This document shows positions 9,218 to 18,161 of a stretch of 64,000 bases of DNA, in pieces; the first letter of the stretch is position 1, and each line of letters begins with the position of its first letter. The notes beneath the pieces are model-generated. The model was not told where the DNA came from, did no database searches, and saw nothing but the letters and a program-made list of their open reading frames with translations. The translations under genes were made by a program, and so were the position numbers. Origin of the DNA: Oceanicola granulosus HTCC2516 (GTDB lineage Bacteria; Pseudomonadota; Alphaproteobacteria; Rhodobacterales; Rhodobacteraceae); the NCBI RefSeq assembly GCF_000153305.1, contig NZ_CH724108.1:58764-122763 (forward strand), given 5' to 3'.

Positions 9218-11110
9218 ATGGGCTACCGCGAGGTCTACGACACGTGGACGGCAGACCCGGAAGGGTTCTGGATGGAGGCGGCACGGGCCATCGACTGGGA
9301 CCGTCCCCCGAGCCGCGCGCTGTTCGACGACAACGCGCCCTTCTACGAGTGGTTCGCCGACGCCCGCGTCAACACCTGCCACAACGCCGTCGACCGCCAC
9401 GTCGCCGCCGGCCACGGCGCGCGGATCGCGCTGATCCACGACAGCCCCGTCACCGGCACCGTCCGCCACATCTCCTACGCCGAGCTGCAGGACCAGGTCG
9501 CCCGCCTCGCCGGGGTGCTCGCGGCGCGCGGCGTCGGGCTCGGCGACCGGGTGGTGATCTACATGCCGATGGTGCCCGAGGCGGTGGTGGCGATGCTCGC
9601 CTGCGCGCGGCTCGGGGCGATCCACTCGGTCGTGTTCGGCGGCTTCGCCAGCCACGAACTCGCCGTGCGGATCGACGACGCCCGGCCCAGGGCGATCATC
9701 GCCGGCTCCTGCGGCATCGAGCCGACCCGCACCATCGCCTACATGCCGCTGATCGAGGGGGCGCTCGCCGAGGCGACGCACCAGCCCGACTTCTGCGTCA
9801 TCTTCCAGCGCGACCAATGCCCCGCCGAGCTGCGCGCGGGCCGCGACATCGACTGGGCCGAGGCGGTGCGCAGCGCCGAGCCGGCCCCCTGCGTGCCCGT
9901 GGACGGCAACCACCCGGCCTACATCCTCTACACCTCCGGCACGACGGGCCAGCCCAAGGGCGTGGTGCGCGCCACCGCCGGGCACCTCGTCGCGCTCGGC
10001 TGGACGATGAAGAACATCTACAACGTCGACCCCGGCGAGGTCTTCTGGGCGGCGTCGGACGTCGGCTGGGTCGTGGGCCACAGCTACATCTGCTACGCGC
10101 CGCTGATCCACGGCAACACCAGCGTCGTCTTCGAGGGCAAGCCCGTCGGCACGCCCGACGCCGGCACCTTCTGGCGGGTCATCGCCGAGCACGGGGTGAA
10201 GAGCTTCTTCACCGCCCCCACCGCCTTCCGCGCGATCAAGCGCGAAGACCCGGAGGGCCGCCTCATCGAGGCGCACGACATCTCCGGCCTGCGCGCGCTC
10301 TACCTCGCGGGTGAGCGCGCCGATCCCGACACCATCGAGTGGGCGCAGCGGGTGATGAAGGTGCCGGTCTACGATCACTGGTGGCAGACCGAGACCGGCT
10401 GGACCATCGCGGGCAATCCCGTGGGGATCGAGCCGCTGCCGGTGAAGATCGGCTCGCCGACCGTGCCGATGCCCGGCTACGACGTGCGCATCCTCGATCG
10501 CGACGGCGCGGAGGTGCCTCCCGGCACCCTCGGCGCCATCGCCATCAAGCTGCCCCTGCCCCCGGGCACCCTGCCCGGCCTCTGGAACGCCAACGAGCGC
10601 TTCCGCTCCGCCTACCTGTCGCGCTTCGCGGGCTTCTACGAGACCGGCGACGCGGGGATGAAGGACGAAGACGGCTACCTCTGGATCATGGCGCGCACCG
10701 ACGACGTCATCAACGTCGCCGGCCACCGGCTTTCGACGGGGGCGATGGAGGAGGTGCTCGCCGGCCATCCGGACGTCGCCGAGTGCGCGGTGGTGGGCGT
10801 CGCCGACGCGGTGAAGGGTCAGCTGCCGATGGGGTTCCTGTGCCTCAACAAGGGCTGCACGCGGCCGCACGACGAGATCGTCGCCGAGTGCGTCGCCCGC
10901 GTGCGCGAGCGCATCGGCCCGGTGGCGGCGTTCAAGCTCGCGGCGGTCGTGGAGCGGCTGCCCAAGACCCGCTCGGGCAAGATCCTGCGCGCCACGATGG
11001 CGAAGGTCGCCGAGGGCGCCGAGATGCGGGTGCCCGCCACCATCGACGACCCGGCCATCCTCGACGAGATCCGCGCCGCGATCCGTCCGCTCGGCTACGG
11101 GGGCGGCTGA
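9218..11110 (+). CDS. prpE: Propionyl-CoA synthetase (AMP-forming)
   Basis: 630 aa. It activates propionate, and possibly other short acids, to the acyl-CoA. Seen: N-terminal ACAS-type domain (YREVYDTWTADPEGFW), adenylate-forming motif YTSGTTGQPKGVVR, VGWVVGHSYI, DHWWQTETGW, YETGDAGMKDEDGYLW, and the catalytic Lys motif LPKTRSGKILR near the C-terminus. These variants match PrpE better than AcsA. ATG at 9218 follows GCAGGAGGAGACAG; a longer in-frame start at 9077 adds 47 low-complexity residues. No methylcitrate or carboxylase genes are adjacent, so the pathway partner is not shown here. Confidence 0.85.
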   Translation: MGYREVYDTWTADPEGFWMEAARAIDWDRPPSRALFDDNAPFYEWFADARVNTCHNAVDRHVAAGHGARIALIHDSPVTGTVRHISYAELQDQVARLAGVLAARGVGLGDRVVIYMPMVPEAVVAMLACARLGAIHSVVFGGFASHELAVRIDDARPRAIIAGSCGIEPTRTIAYMPLIEGALAEATHQPDFCVIFQRDQCPAELRAGRDIDWAEAVRSAEPAPCVPVDGNHPAYILYTSGTTGQPKGVVRATAGHLVALGWTMKNIYNVDPGEVFWAASDVGWVVGHSYICYAPLIHGNTSVVFEGKPVGTPDAGTFWRVIAEHGVKSFFTAPTAFRAIKREDPEGRLIEAHDISGLRALYLAGERADPDTIEWAQRVMKVPVYDHWWQTETGWTIAGNPVGIEPLPVKIGSPTVPMPGYDVRILDRDGAEVPPGTLGAIAIKLPLPPGTLPGLWNANERFRSAYLSRFAGFYETGDAGMKDEDGYLWIMARTDDVINVAGHRLSTGAMEEVLAGHPDVAECAVVGVADAVKGQLPMGFLCLNKGCTRPHDEIVAECVARVRERIGPVAAFKLAAVVERLPKTRSGKILRATMAKVAEGAEMRVPATIDDPAILDEIRAAIRPLGYGGG

Positions 11111-11113
11111 GCC

Positions 11114-11143
11114 ATAAAAAGGCGCCCAGCCGAGGCCGGGCGC
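11114..11143 (-). terminator. Intrinsic terminator at the end of the curli cluster (minus strand)
   Basis: Read on the minus strand, GCGCCC, a short loop and GGGCGC are followed by CTTTTTATGG, a GC stem plus T-run. It sits just beyond the csgB-like stop at 11180 and 3 bp from the prpE stop on the other strand. The T-run is on the minus-strand side only. Confidence 0.65.
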
Positions 11144-11179
11144 AGGTGACGGAGAAACTGACGGCGGGACAGCGCGGCG

Positions 11180-11578
11180 TCAGAACCCGTAGACGAAGGT
11201 CAGGCCCGCCTGCCCGCCCGTCTGCACGACGTGGGCGGCGGTGTTGCGGCCGGACTGGAACATGCCATGCGCGTTGTTGCAGCCGCGCTGGGACAGGGTG
11301 CCGGTGTGGTTGCGGCCGCGCTGCTCGATGAGGCCGGTGTTGCAGTTGCCCTGCTGGTAGAGCCCGGCGGCGTTGTCGATGCCGCGCTGGGTCACCTCGC
11401 CGTTCGTCTCGTAATCCTTGTGCAGCATGTAGAGCGCGAGTCCGAGCCGGATCAGCGCGTCCTCCTCGGCCGTCGTCGGCGTGATCGACACGGCGATCTG
11501 CTCGGCGGCGGCCGGGGGCGCGGCGGCGGTGAGGGCGGAGAGGCTCAGGGCGGCGGTGAGGGCGAGGGAACGGAGCAT
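11180..11578 (-). CDS. Curlin-repeat amyloid subunit (CsgB-like)
   Basis: 132 aa. A signal peptide (MLRSLALTAALSLSALTAAAPPAAA) is followed by about 45 non-repeat residues. Degenerate curlin repeats then recur about every 20 residues with Gly-x-x-Asn turns: GIDNAAGLYQQGNCN, GLIEQRGRNHTGTLSQRGCNN, GMFQSGRN. The longer pre-repeat region and last position in the cluster suggest the minor or nucleator subunit rather than CsgA; that assignment is inference. It follows csgH by 64 bp and is closed by a terminator. Confidence 0.7.
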   Translation of the reverse strand: MLRSLALTAALSLSALTAAAPPAAAEQIAVSITPTTAEEDALIRLGLALYMLHKDYETNGEVTQRGIDNAAGLYQQGNCNTGLIEQRGRNHTGTLSQRGCNNAHGMFQSGRNTAAHVVQTGGQAGLTFVYGF

Positions 11579-11642
11579 GGCAGCAATCCTTTGGGTTTGA
11601 ATTCCTTGATCGGACGGGCCGGGAGCAGGCGGCCCGCGCGTG

Positions 11643-12053
11643 TCAGCCGGTGATGGGGCAGATCATCGTGCGGCCGTCGACGGTGAGCGTGAGGGTGCCG
11701 GAGACGTCGCTGGCCGACCCGCTGAGTTCGGCCGATCCGACCCGGGCCGTCTCGCCGACAGCGACGGTGAAGCCCCCGCCCTGCTGGATCTGGGCGCTGT
11801 TGCCGCCCGTCTTGACGAGGTCGAGCATGTAGCTCCCCGACAGCGGCGTCTCGGACTGGACGAGGCCCTCGATGGCGATCATCCCGCCGGTCTGGCGCAC
11901 CTGGAGCGCGCAGCGCAGCGGCGCGGGGGCGATGTCCTTGGTGACGGGGCCGGCGATGGTCTCGCCGTTGGCGCTGGTCACCGCCGGAACGGCGCAGGCG
12001 GCGGCGACGACGGTGGCGGCGGAGGCGGCGAGGGCGCGGAGCGAAGTGGGCAT
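11643..12053 (-). CDS. csgH: CsgH-like curli chaperone or amyloid inhibitor
   Basis: 136 aa. A signal peptide is followed by a roughly 100-aa beta-rich domain: CALQVRQTGGMIAIEGLV, SGSYMLDLVKTGGNSAQIQQGG and GTLTLTVDGRTMICPI, with two Cys that may form a disulphide. This matches CsgH, the periplasmic protein of alphaproteobacterial curli systems that keeps CsgA soluble. ATG at 12053 follows AAAGGATACCGCC. It sits between two curlin-repeat genes, which supports the assignment. Confidence 0.75.
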   Translation of the reverse strand: MPTSLRALAASAATVVAAACAVPAVTSANGETIAGPVTKDIAPAPLRCALQVRQTGGMIAIEGLVQSETPLSGSYMLDLVKTGGNSAQIQQGGGFTVAVGETARVGSAELSGSASDVSGTLTLTVDGRTMICPITG

Positions 12054-12130
12054 GGCGGTATCCTTTCGGCGAGGCGTTGAGGGGCTGGGCGGTGCGCCGC
12101 ATCGGCGGCGCACCGGCCGAGGTGCGGCGG

Positions 12131-12568
12131 TCAGTCCTGGACGATGACCGTGACGTTGCCGCTGCCGTACTGGCGGGTGTTGGCGCGGTTGCCGTGGCCG
12201 GCCTGGATGATGGCCGAGGCGTTGCAGCCGCCCGACTGGGTGGCGCGGGCGCGGTTATGGCCGCCGAACTGGGCGATCCCGGAGACGTTGCACGAGCCGA
12301 ACTGCTGGGTATTGGCGCTGTTGCGGTGGCCGTTCTGGCCGACCACGGCGCGGTTGCGGCGACCGTCCTGGGTGGAGATCGAGCTGTTGCTCCAGCCGTC
12401 CTGCTCCACCGTCAGGCGGTTGCCGAACCCGTACTGGCCGCCGCCGACCTCGTTGTGCGTGCCCCACTGGACGATGCGGCTGTGGTTGCGGTCGGCGAAG
12501 GAGGGGGTGGCGCCCAGGGAAAGGGCCAGGGCGAGGGTGGCGGACTTGAAGACGGTGACGAGTTGCAT
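12131..12568 (-). CDS. csgA: Curlin-repeat major subunit (CsgA-like)
   Basis: 145 aa. A signal peptide ending in FAD is followed almost at once by about six repeats of the N-x-(S/A)-x-I-x-Q-x-G-x-x-N type, for example SSISTQDGRRN, NTQQFGSCN, RATQSGGCN, IIQAGHGN, NTRQYGSGN. This Gln/Asn/Gly ladder is the curlin amyloid signature. First gene of csgA-csgH-csgB. No csgG, csgE, csgF or csgD is visible within the window. Confidence 0.8.
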   Translation of the reverse strand: MQLVTVFKSATLALALSLGATPSFADRNHSRIVQWGTHNEVGGGQYGFGNRLTVEQDGWSNSSISTQDGRRNRAVVGQNGHRNSANTQQFGSCNVSGIAQFGGHNRARATQSGGCNASAIIQAGHGNRANTRQYGSGNVTVIVQD

Positions 12569-12702
12569 GGCGTTGTCCTTCGTGTGTGTGGCGCTGTGGC
12601 AGCGAGGGTTGCGTCTGGTCTTGCAGGTGGCCCGCTGTTGGTCGGGCCGTTCGATGAGACGATGAGGGGGCAGGGCGGCGAGGCAGACAATATCCCGCCC
12701 CG

Positions 12703-12735
12703 GCTAGGGCATGACCGGGCGCGCGCTAGGGCATG
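12703..12735. repeat. Two 11-bp direct repeats spaced one 22-bp unit apart upstream of csgA
   Basis: GCTAGGGCATG occurs at 12703-12713 and again at 12725-12735. The offset is exactly 22 bp, about two helical turns, and the repeats lie some 135-170 bp upstream of the csgA start on the minus strand. Tandem sites on one face of the helix suggest an activator binding region for the curli cluster; this is inference. Confidence 0.4.
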
Positions 12736-12829
12736 TCAGGGGGCGTGATATCGGATAACACGACCGGATCCCGCCGCCGGGGCGGGCTCGAAAACACAGC
12801 AGTGTCAGTAGCTTGACCGGAGCGCGCGC

Positions 12830-13597
12830 CTAGACGAACTGCTCGCGGATCAGCCGCTCCTCGAGCCCGTGTCCCGGATCGAACAGGATCCGGTGCCGCA
12901 CCTCGGGCGCGCTTTTTATTTCCACCAGCGCCACGTCGGAGACAGATCGTGAGTCTGCGTCGGCCATGACTGGCCTTTTCTCCGGCTCCAGCACCTCGAG
13001 CCGCACCGTCGCATCGCTTGGAATCAGCGCGCCTCGCCAGCGGCGGGGGCGGAAAGCGGCGACGGCGGTGATCGCCAGCACCTTGGAATCGATCGGCAGG
13101 ATCGGGCCGTGGGCGGAGTAGTTGTAGGCGGTCGAGCCCGCCGGCGTCGCCACCAGCGCGCCGTCGCAGACCAGCTCGGCCATGCGCAGCTTGTCGTCGA
13201 CCGTGATGCGCAGCTTCGCCGCCTGCGGGCCCGCGCGCAGCAGCGAGACCTCGTTGATCGCGAGCGCCTCGTGGCGGCTGCCGTCGACCGTGGTGGCGAT
13301 CATGCGCAGCGGGTAGATCACCGCCTCCTCGGCCGCCGCGAGCCGCCCGATCAGCCCGTCGCGGCGGTACTCGTTCATCAGGAATCCGACCGTCCCGCGA
13401 TTCATCCCGTAGACCGGCGCCGGCAGCCCCTCGGTGGCGTGGAGCGTCTGCAGCATGAAGCCGTCGCCGCCGAGCGCGACGATGATGTCGGCCTGAGCGC
13501 AGGGCACGTCGCCATGGGCCGCCGCCAGCGCCTCGCGCGCTTCCTCGGCGATCGGCGAGCGGCTGGCGCAAAAGGCGATGCGCGGCGTGCTGGTCAT
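12830..13597 (-). CDS. nadK: NAD kinase
   Basis: 255 aa. It phosphorylates NAD to NADP. Seen: the GGDG motif ([15 protein letters not shown]) that holds the catalytic Asp, [14 protein letters not shown], the INEVSLLR segment, the conserved [18 protein letters not shown] loop, and a C-terminal phosphate-binding region. ATG at 13597 gives the normal alphaproteobacterial short N-terminus (TPRIAFCAS); an upstream in-frame start at 13684 adds 29 unlikely residues. Divergent from glyA. Confidence 0.93.
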   Translation of the reverse strand: MTSTPRIAFCASRSPIAEEAREALAAAHGDVPCAQADIIVALGGDGFMLQTLHATEGLPAPVYGMNRGTVGFLMNEYRRDGLIGRLAAAEEAVIYPLRMIATTVDGSRHEALAINEVSLLRAGPQAAKLRITVDDKLRMAELVCDGALVATPAGSTAYNYSAHGPILPIDSKVLAITAVAAFRPRRWRGALIPSDATVRLEVLEPEKRPVMADADSRSVSDVALVEIKSAPEVRHRILFDPGHGLEERLIREQFV

Positions 13598-13768
13598 TTG
13601 GTCGGCTACCCCCGGTTTCCGCGGCAGCCTGCCCCGGCGCGGATCGGAAAGGCAAGCTGCCGATCCGGTCGCCGCCGCTTCCACGCAGGTCGGTTTCGCC
13701 CTTTTGACCCCTGCCCCGCCCCGCTAGAAGGAGCGCGACCACGCCCCGCGAGATACGGAGACCTCCAG

Positions 13769-15067
13769 ATGAGCGCGCCCACCAGAGACGACGACGGCTT
13801 CTTCACCGAGAAACTCGCGGGCCGCGACCCCGAGATCTGGGGCGCGATCCAGAAGGAGCTGGGCCGCCAGCGCAACGAGATCGAGCTGATCGCGTCGGAA
13901 AACATCGTCTCCGCCGCCGTGCTCGAGGCGCAGGGCTCGGTGATGACCAACAAGTACGCCGAGGGCTATCCGGGCCGGCGCTACTACGGCGGCTGCCAGT
14001 ATGTCGACATCGCCGAGAACCTGGCCATCGAGCGCGCCTGCGAACTCTTCGAGTGCGAGTTCGCCAACGTGCAGCCCAACTCCGGCAGCCAGGCCAATCA
14101 GGGCGTCTACACCGCCCTGCTCCAGCCCGGCGACACGATCCTCGGCATGAGCCTCGACGCCGGCGGCCACCTGACCCACGGCGCGCGGCCCAACCAGTCG
14201 GGCAAGTGGTTCAACGCGGTGCAGTACGGCGTGCGCAAGCAGGACAGCCAGATCGACTACGACCAGATCCAGCAGCTCGCCACCGAGCACCGGCCCAAGA
14301 TGCTGATCGCCGGCGGCTCGGCCATCCCCCGCATCATCGACTTCGCCCGCATGCGCGAGATCGCCGACAGCGTCGGCGCGCTGCTGCTCGTGGACATGGC
14401 GCACTTCGCCGGCCTCGTGGCGGCGGGCATCTATCCCTCGCCCTTCCCGCACGCCCACGTCGCCACCACCACCACACACAAGACCTTGCGCGGGCCCCGC
14501 GGCGGGATGATCCTGACCAACGACGCCGACATCTCGAAGAAGGTGAACTCCGCCATCTTCCCCGGCATCCAGGGCGGCCCGCTGATGCACGTGATCGCGG
14601 GCAAGGCCGTGGCCTTCGGCGAGGCGCTGCGCCCCGAGTTCAAGACCTATCAGGAACAGGTCGTCGCCAACGCCCGCGCGCTGGCCGACCAGCTGATGAA
14701 GGGCGGGCTCGACATCGTCACCGGCGGCACCGACAGCCACCTGATGCTCGTCGACCTGCGGCCCAAGGCGGTCAAGGGCAACGCCACCGAGAAGGCGCTC
14801 AACCGCGCCCACATCACGACCAACAAGAACGGCATCCCCTTCGATCCCGAAAAGCCCACCGTCACCTCCGGCATCCGCCTCGGCACGCCGGCGGGCACCA
14901 CGCGCGGTTTCGGCGAGGAGGAGTTCCGCCAGGTCGGCGACTGGATCGTCGAGGTGGTCGACGGGCTCGCGGCCAACGGCGAGGACAGCAACGGCGAGGT
15001 CGAGGCCAAGGTGCGGGCCGAGGTGGAGGCGCTGTGCGAGCGCTTCCCGCTCTACCCGACCCTGTGA
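13769..15067 (+). CDS. glyA: Serine hydroxymethyltransferase
   Basis: 432 aa. A PLP enzyme that interconverts serine and glycine with tetrahydrofolate. Seen: [24 protein letters not shown], the [10 protein letters not shown] Asp that holds the PLP nitrogen, and the Schiff-base Lys in [14 protein letters not shown] (about residue 238). Start at 13769 ([11 protein letters not shown]) is close to AGACCTCC, a weak ribosome site. The stop overlaps the GTG start of the next gene (GTGA). Confidence 0.96.
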   Translation: MSAPTRDDDGFFTEKLAGRDPEIWGAIQKELGRQRNEIELIASENIVSAAVLEAQGSVMTNKYAEGYPGRRYYGGCQYVDIAENLAIERACELFECEFANVQPNSGSQANQGVYTALLQPGDTILGMSLDAGGHLTHGARPNQSGKWFNAVQYGVRKQDSQIDYDQIQQLATEHRPKMLIAGGSAIPRIIDFARMREIADSVGALLLVDMAHFAGLVAAGIYPSPFPHAHVATTTTHKTLRGPRGGMILTNDADISKKVNSAIFPGIQGGPLMHVIAGKAVAFGEALRPEFKTYQEQVVANARALADQLMKGGLDIVTGGTDSHLMLVDLRPKAVKGNATEKALNRAHITTNKNGIPFDPEKPTVTSGIRLGTPAGTTRGFGEEEFRQVGDWIVEVVDGLAANGEDSNGEVEAKVRAEVEALCERFPLYPTL

Positions 15068-15789
15068 GCCTCAACGCCGACATCTACGGCGAGGAGGGCG
15101 AGCCGCTCCTCCTCGTCCACGGCCTCTTCGGCTCGGCGCGCAACTTCGGCGTGCTGGCCCGGCGGCTGTCGGACCGCTGGCAGGTCACCGTCCCCGACCA
15201 GCGCAACCACGGGCTAAGCCCCTGGCACGACAGCCATTCCTACTTCGACATGGCCCAGGACCTCGCCCCCCTGGCGGGCGGCGACGTGGTGGGGCACTCG
15301 ATGGGCGGCAAGGCTGCGATGGTGCTGGCGCTGACCCGGCCCGAGCGGGTCCGCCGGCTCATCGTCGCCGACATCGCCCCCGTCGCCTATGGCCACACGC
15401 AGGCGCACCTGGTGGAGGCGATGGCGGCGCTGGATCCGGACCAGCCGACGCGGAGCGCGGCGCGCGAGGCGCTGCAGGTGGACGAGAGCGTGCGGGATTT
15501 CCTGTTGCAGAGCCTGGACTTGCGCGAAAAGCGCTGGCGGCTCAACCTCGACGTCCTGGGCCGCGAGATGGACAGGATCCTCGGCTTCCCGGACATCGAC
15601 GCCACCTACGACGGCCCCACGCTCTTCCTGTCAGGCGCCGAGAGCGACTACGTCCTCCCCGAGCACCGCGACCGGATCAAGGCGCTGTTTCCGCAGGCGA
15701 AATTTGCCAAGCTCCCCGGCGCCGGCCACTGGCTTCACGCGGAGAAGCCGCGCGAGTTCGAGGCGACGATCCGGGCGTTCTTCGCCTAG
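15064..15789 (+). CDS. Alpha/beta hydrolase (YbfF-type esterase)
   Basis: 241 aa. Seen: the oxyanion segment [14 protein letters not shown], the nucleophile elbow GHSMGG, and the late catalytic His in [11 protein letters not shown], in normal order. It resembles the YbfF group of small acyl-ester or acyl-CoA hydrolases; the substrate cannot be read from sequence. The start is taken as GTG at 15064, because GTGA overlaps the glyA stop and the family N-terminus begins there. The two genes are likely co-translated. Confidence 0.8.
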   Translation: MSLNADIYGEEGEPLLLVHGLFGSARNFGVLARRLSDRWQVTVPDQRNHGLSPWHDSHSYFDMAQDLAPLAGGDVVGHSMGGKAAMVLALTRPERVRRLIVADIAPVAYGHTQAHLVEAMAALDPDQPTRSAAREALQVDESVRDFLLQSLDLREKRWRLNLDVLGREMDRILGFPDIDATYDGPTLFLSGAESDYVLPEHRDRIKALFPQAKFAKLPGAGHWLHAEKPREFEATIRAFFA

Positions 15790-15893
15790 CGGCTGCGCAC
15801 GCGGACCGGCTTGTACTCCTCGGTCGGCGAGCGGCTGGCAGCGAAGCCCACGGCAAGGGCGGCGGCGGCGGCGATGGCGATCAGGCTGAACAT
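15786..15893 (-). CDS. Small single-pass membrane protein (35 aa)
   Basis: A short reading frame encodes an N-terminal hydrophobic helix (MFSLIAIAAAAALAVGFAAS) and a basic tail ending [18 protein letters not shown] precedes the ATG at a good distance. Its stop overlaps the stop of the convergent hydrolase gene by a few bases. No family is recognised. The ribosome site and clean helix-plus-basic-tail layout argue that it is real, but its size makes this uncertain. Confidence 0.4.
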   Translation of the reverse strand: MFSLIAIAAAAALAVGFAASRSPTEEYKPVRVRSR

Positions 15894-16057
15894 GTGAGGT
15901 CTCCCTTTGGAGAGGAGAACCCGGCAGGGTGGCCCGCGGTTCCTGCGGCACCGCGCGTGCACCCGCGATGCACCCGACGTGCACCGCGCGCCCCGCTTAC
16001 CCGATCTTGACGCCCGCGCTCCAGACTGGCGCCGCCACACCGTCCGAGGAGCCCCAG

Positions 16058-16498
16058 ATGACCCACGCCCGCCGCCGCCTGCAGGAGATCGCCACGCTCT
16101 GGGCCGACATCGCCAGCGACACCCAGCACCCCGAACTGCTCGCCGCCCGCCTGCCCCACGGCTGGGGCGAGATCGACGACCGCCCTGAGCCGCCCCAGAC
16201 CCGCGTCACCCTGCGCATCGACCGCGACGTGGCGAAGTGGTTCCGCAGCTACGGGACCGGCTACCAGAAGATCGTCGCCCGCGTGCTGCGCGCCTACATG
16301 CTCGCCCGCCAGACCGAACTCCTCGGCGCGCCCCCGCCCCGCCCCCCGGCCCTCACCGACGCGCAGCGCGACGACCTGCGCCGGGAACGGATCCTCGCGG
16401 GGATGCTGGAGGAGGTCCGCGCCCGGCGGCTGTCCCGGCGCGGGCAGGACGGGAACCGCGGCCGGCCGCCGGGGTTGGACGAGGAAAACGAAAGGTGA
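16058..16498 (+). CDS. BrnA-like antitoxin protein (DUF4415), orphan
   Basis: 146 aa. The core RVTLRIDRDVAKWFRSYGTGYQKIVARVLRAYML has the BrnA pattern of a ribbon (VTLRID) followed by two helices with WFR and Y-x-x-x-(I/V)-x-x-VLRAYM. In BrnA this region binds DNA as a ribbon-helix-helix dimer and autoregulates. The N-terminal helix (ARRRLQEIATLWADIA) and a basic C-terminal tail are extra. No BrnT toxin gene is adjacent, so it may be a free-standing regulator. Start at ATG 16058, after GAGGAGCCCC. Confidence 0.65.
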   Translation: MTHARRRLQEIATLWADIASDTQHPELLAARLPHGWGEIDDRPEPPQTRVTLRIDRDVAKWFRSYGTGYQKIVARVLRAYMLARQTELLGAPPPRPPALTDAQRDDLRRERILAGMLEEVRARRLSRRGQDGNRGRPPGLDEENER

Positions 16499-16503
16499 AC
16501 ACC

Positions 16504-16719
16504 ATGACCGACGACCACACCCACGCCGACCCGAAGACCCACCCCCGCGGCAACGCCGAGAAGGACCCGGAAGACTGGGTCAGCGGCGACGAGCCGATGA
16601 CGGGCGCGCAGGCGAGCTACCTCAAGACGCTGTGCGAACAGACGGGGGAGACGTTCGAGGCGGAGCTGACGAAGGCGGAGGCGTCGGAGCGGATTGATGC
16701 GTTGAAGGGGGCGCGGTAG
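16504..16719 (+). CDS. Small DUF3072-type protein (copy 3)
   Basis: 71 aa. A charged, His/Asp-rich N-terminus precedes the DUF3072 core PMTGAQASYLKTLCEQTGETFEAELTKAEASERIDAL. It is closer to the family consensus than the two copies at 5271-5694. It starts 5 bases after the BrnA-like gene, with GAAAGGTGAACACC as ribosome site, so the two are probably one unit. Function unknown. Confidence 0.7.
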   Translation: MTDDHTHADPKTHPRGNAEKDPEDWVSGDEPMTGAQASYLKTLCEQTGETFEAELTKAEASERIDALKGAR

Positions 16720-16736
16720 GGGGGCGGTGGAAGAAC

Positions 16737-17657
16737 CTACTCGATTACGTCGTCGTGGTCTTCTTCTGGACCAATCCGCTGCGGTGCATCAGATACATTA
16801 GGCAGTTCACCTATGTCTAATTCGGCATAATCCCGAGCAACAGCGAAGACCTTAAGTCGCTTTTTCCTTCCATCAGGAGCATCGACCGAAGTGAAAGCGC
16901 AGACTGCCTCCATCTTCTCGTCAAATTTTCCCTTTTCCCGAAGCGCGTAAGATCGAGCGGCATCAACAATAACGGTTAGCGACTTCCTGTCCGCATCAGG
17001 CAATAAGTCGAAGGTGTAGGCTTGCTCGTCTTCTAGATCGAAAAGTCGGCCTGTCCGGTTTCGACCGTCGAAGCTTGTCACTAAAAACCTTTGCGAACGC
17101 GCCTCGTCGTTGAAGATGCTCTCATGCATATAATCTTTGCTTTGGCGATCTAGAACAATCTGGTTCCCATCTCCAACCACCGAGATCTGGATCGCCCCAG
17201 CGCCATGATTGATCACGGAATGTGAGCGGCGGACGGCTGGCTCGGCAGCCTGAATGAGTGCACCAAGATCTCCAGAACTGAACCTTCCATCCCCCTCCGC
17301 CTCTTCTATCTCTCGATTTCCAGCTAATCCAGTTGCACGTTTAAATACAGTCTCAATCAATTTCCATGAAGCGTTGCTCAAACCCTTGCCATATACTTCC
17401 ACGAAGTAAGGCGCGAACTCGGAGAAATCGTAGACGAATTCGAACGAACCCGGCCTCGTCTCCTTCAGCAGCACTTCAGTTTCAAGATCTTTGAAGTTTC
17501 GCCGTCTGATCTCACCGGTTTGCGCGAAATGAATGATCATCATCAACGCTTGAGAGATAGCGTGGGCGCTATCGAGCGCGGTGAAGGCAGGCACGTAGTG
17601 CAGATCAGCAGAGCCCCCATCTAACTTAACTACAAGCTCGACTCTCTCCGCAGCCAT
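16737..17657 (-). CDS. Hypothetical protein of AT-richer islet
   Basis: 306 aa, unrecognised with confidence. The N-terminal 110 residues (DLHYVPAFTALDSAHAISQAL, TGSF-like GSFEFVYDFSE) look like a compact alpha/beta domain seen in proteins of unknown function from accessory regions. A middle part (GAGAIQISVVGDGNQIVLD) and a C-terminal beta-rich domain follow. The C-terminus is very acidic. Codon use is far less GC-rich than in the flanking genes, which suggests transfer. ATG at 17657 has no strong ribosome site. It is followed upstream by a small DUF2442 gene on the same strand. A defence or toxin-related role is possible but nothing in the sequence proves it. Confidence 0.6.
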   Translation of the reverse strand: MAAERVELVVKLDGGSADLHYVPAFTALDSAHAISQALMMIIHFAQTGEIRRRNFKDLETEVLLKETRPGSFEFVYDFSEFAPYFVEVYGKGLSNASWKLIETVFKRATGLAGNREIEEAEGDGRFSSGDLGALIQAAEPAVRRSHSVINHGAGAIQISVVGDGNQIVLDRQSKDYMHESIFNDEARSQRFLVTSFDGRNRTGRLFDLEDEQAYTFDLLPDADRKSLTVIVDAARSYALREKGKFDEKMEAVCAFTSVDAPDGRKKRLKVFAVARDYAELDIGELPNVSDAPQRIGPEEDHDDVIE

Positions 17658-17790
17658 GTGTCCATTAACCCCTGAAGCAACTAGCTAATTAGCCAAAGAA
17701 AGGCCTCATACCTTTCTGATCTAAATGGCCTCGACCATATCGGATCACGTATCTACTCAACGATCAAGTGTCGGCTTAAGCGCCGCTTGA

Positions 17791-18042
17791 TCACGGGTTA
17801 CCTAGCGAGCCGCTCCTCTCCTGAAGGTCAACATCGCTGATGTCTTCATCTAGCGCCTCCCAATGCAAGCCGAACGCGCTAAAGGTTACGGCAGCGCGCT
17901 CTTCGGGAAGACCGTTCTTTAGACGCGGAAACCAAGCGAGGGGGGCGCCGAGGGTACGACCGTCTGTCAGACCCACCCACATCGCGTCCTCGTCAAAATC
18001 AACTTCGTTAGGTGAAGCTCTCGCACTGGCATTGGCCGACAT
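17791..18042 (-). CDS. DUF2442-family protein
   Basis: 83 aa. The pattern VDFDEDAMWVGLTDGRTLGAPLAWFPRL, then LHWEALDEDIS near the C-terminus, is the DUF2442 signature. These proteins are usually encoded beside DUF4160 partners in toxin-antitoxin-like pairs. No DUF4160 gene is visible here, so this copy is an orphan. AT-richer than the core genes. Confidence 0.75.
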   Translation of the reverse strand: MSANASARASPNEVDFDEDAMWVGLTDGRTLGAPLAWFPRLKNGLPEERAAVTFSAFGLHWEALDEDISDVDLQERSGSLGNP

Positions 18043-18096
18043 GGAGGCATGTTACCGCAGCCTGCGGTCAGGTCACGGTTTTTCTGCACCCAGCAT

Positions 18097-18161
18097 CCCA
18101 CCGTGTGGGCACGCGATTGCGAGCAATCGCTTCCGCCCACTCGCTCTGAAGATGGACAGCT

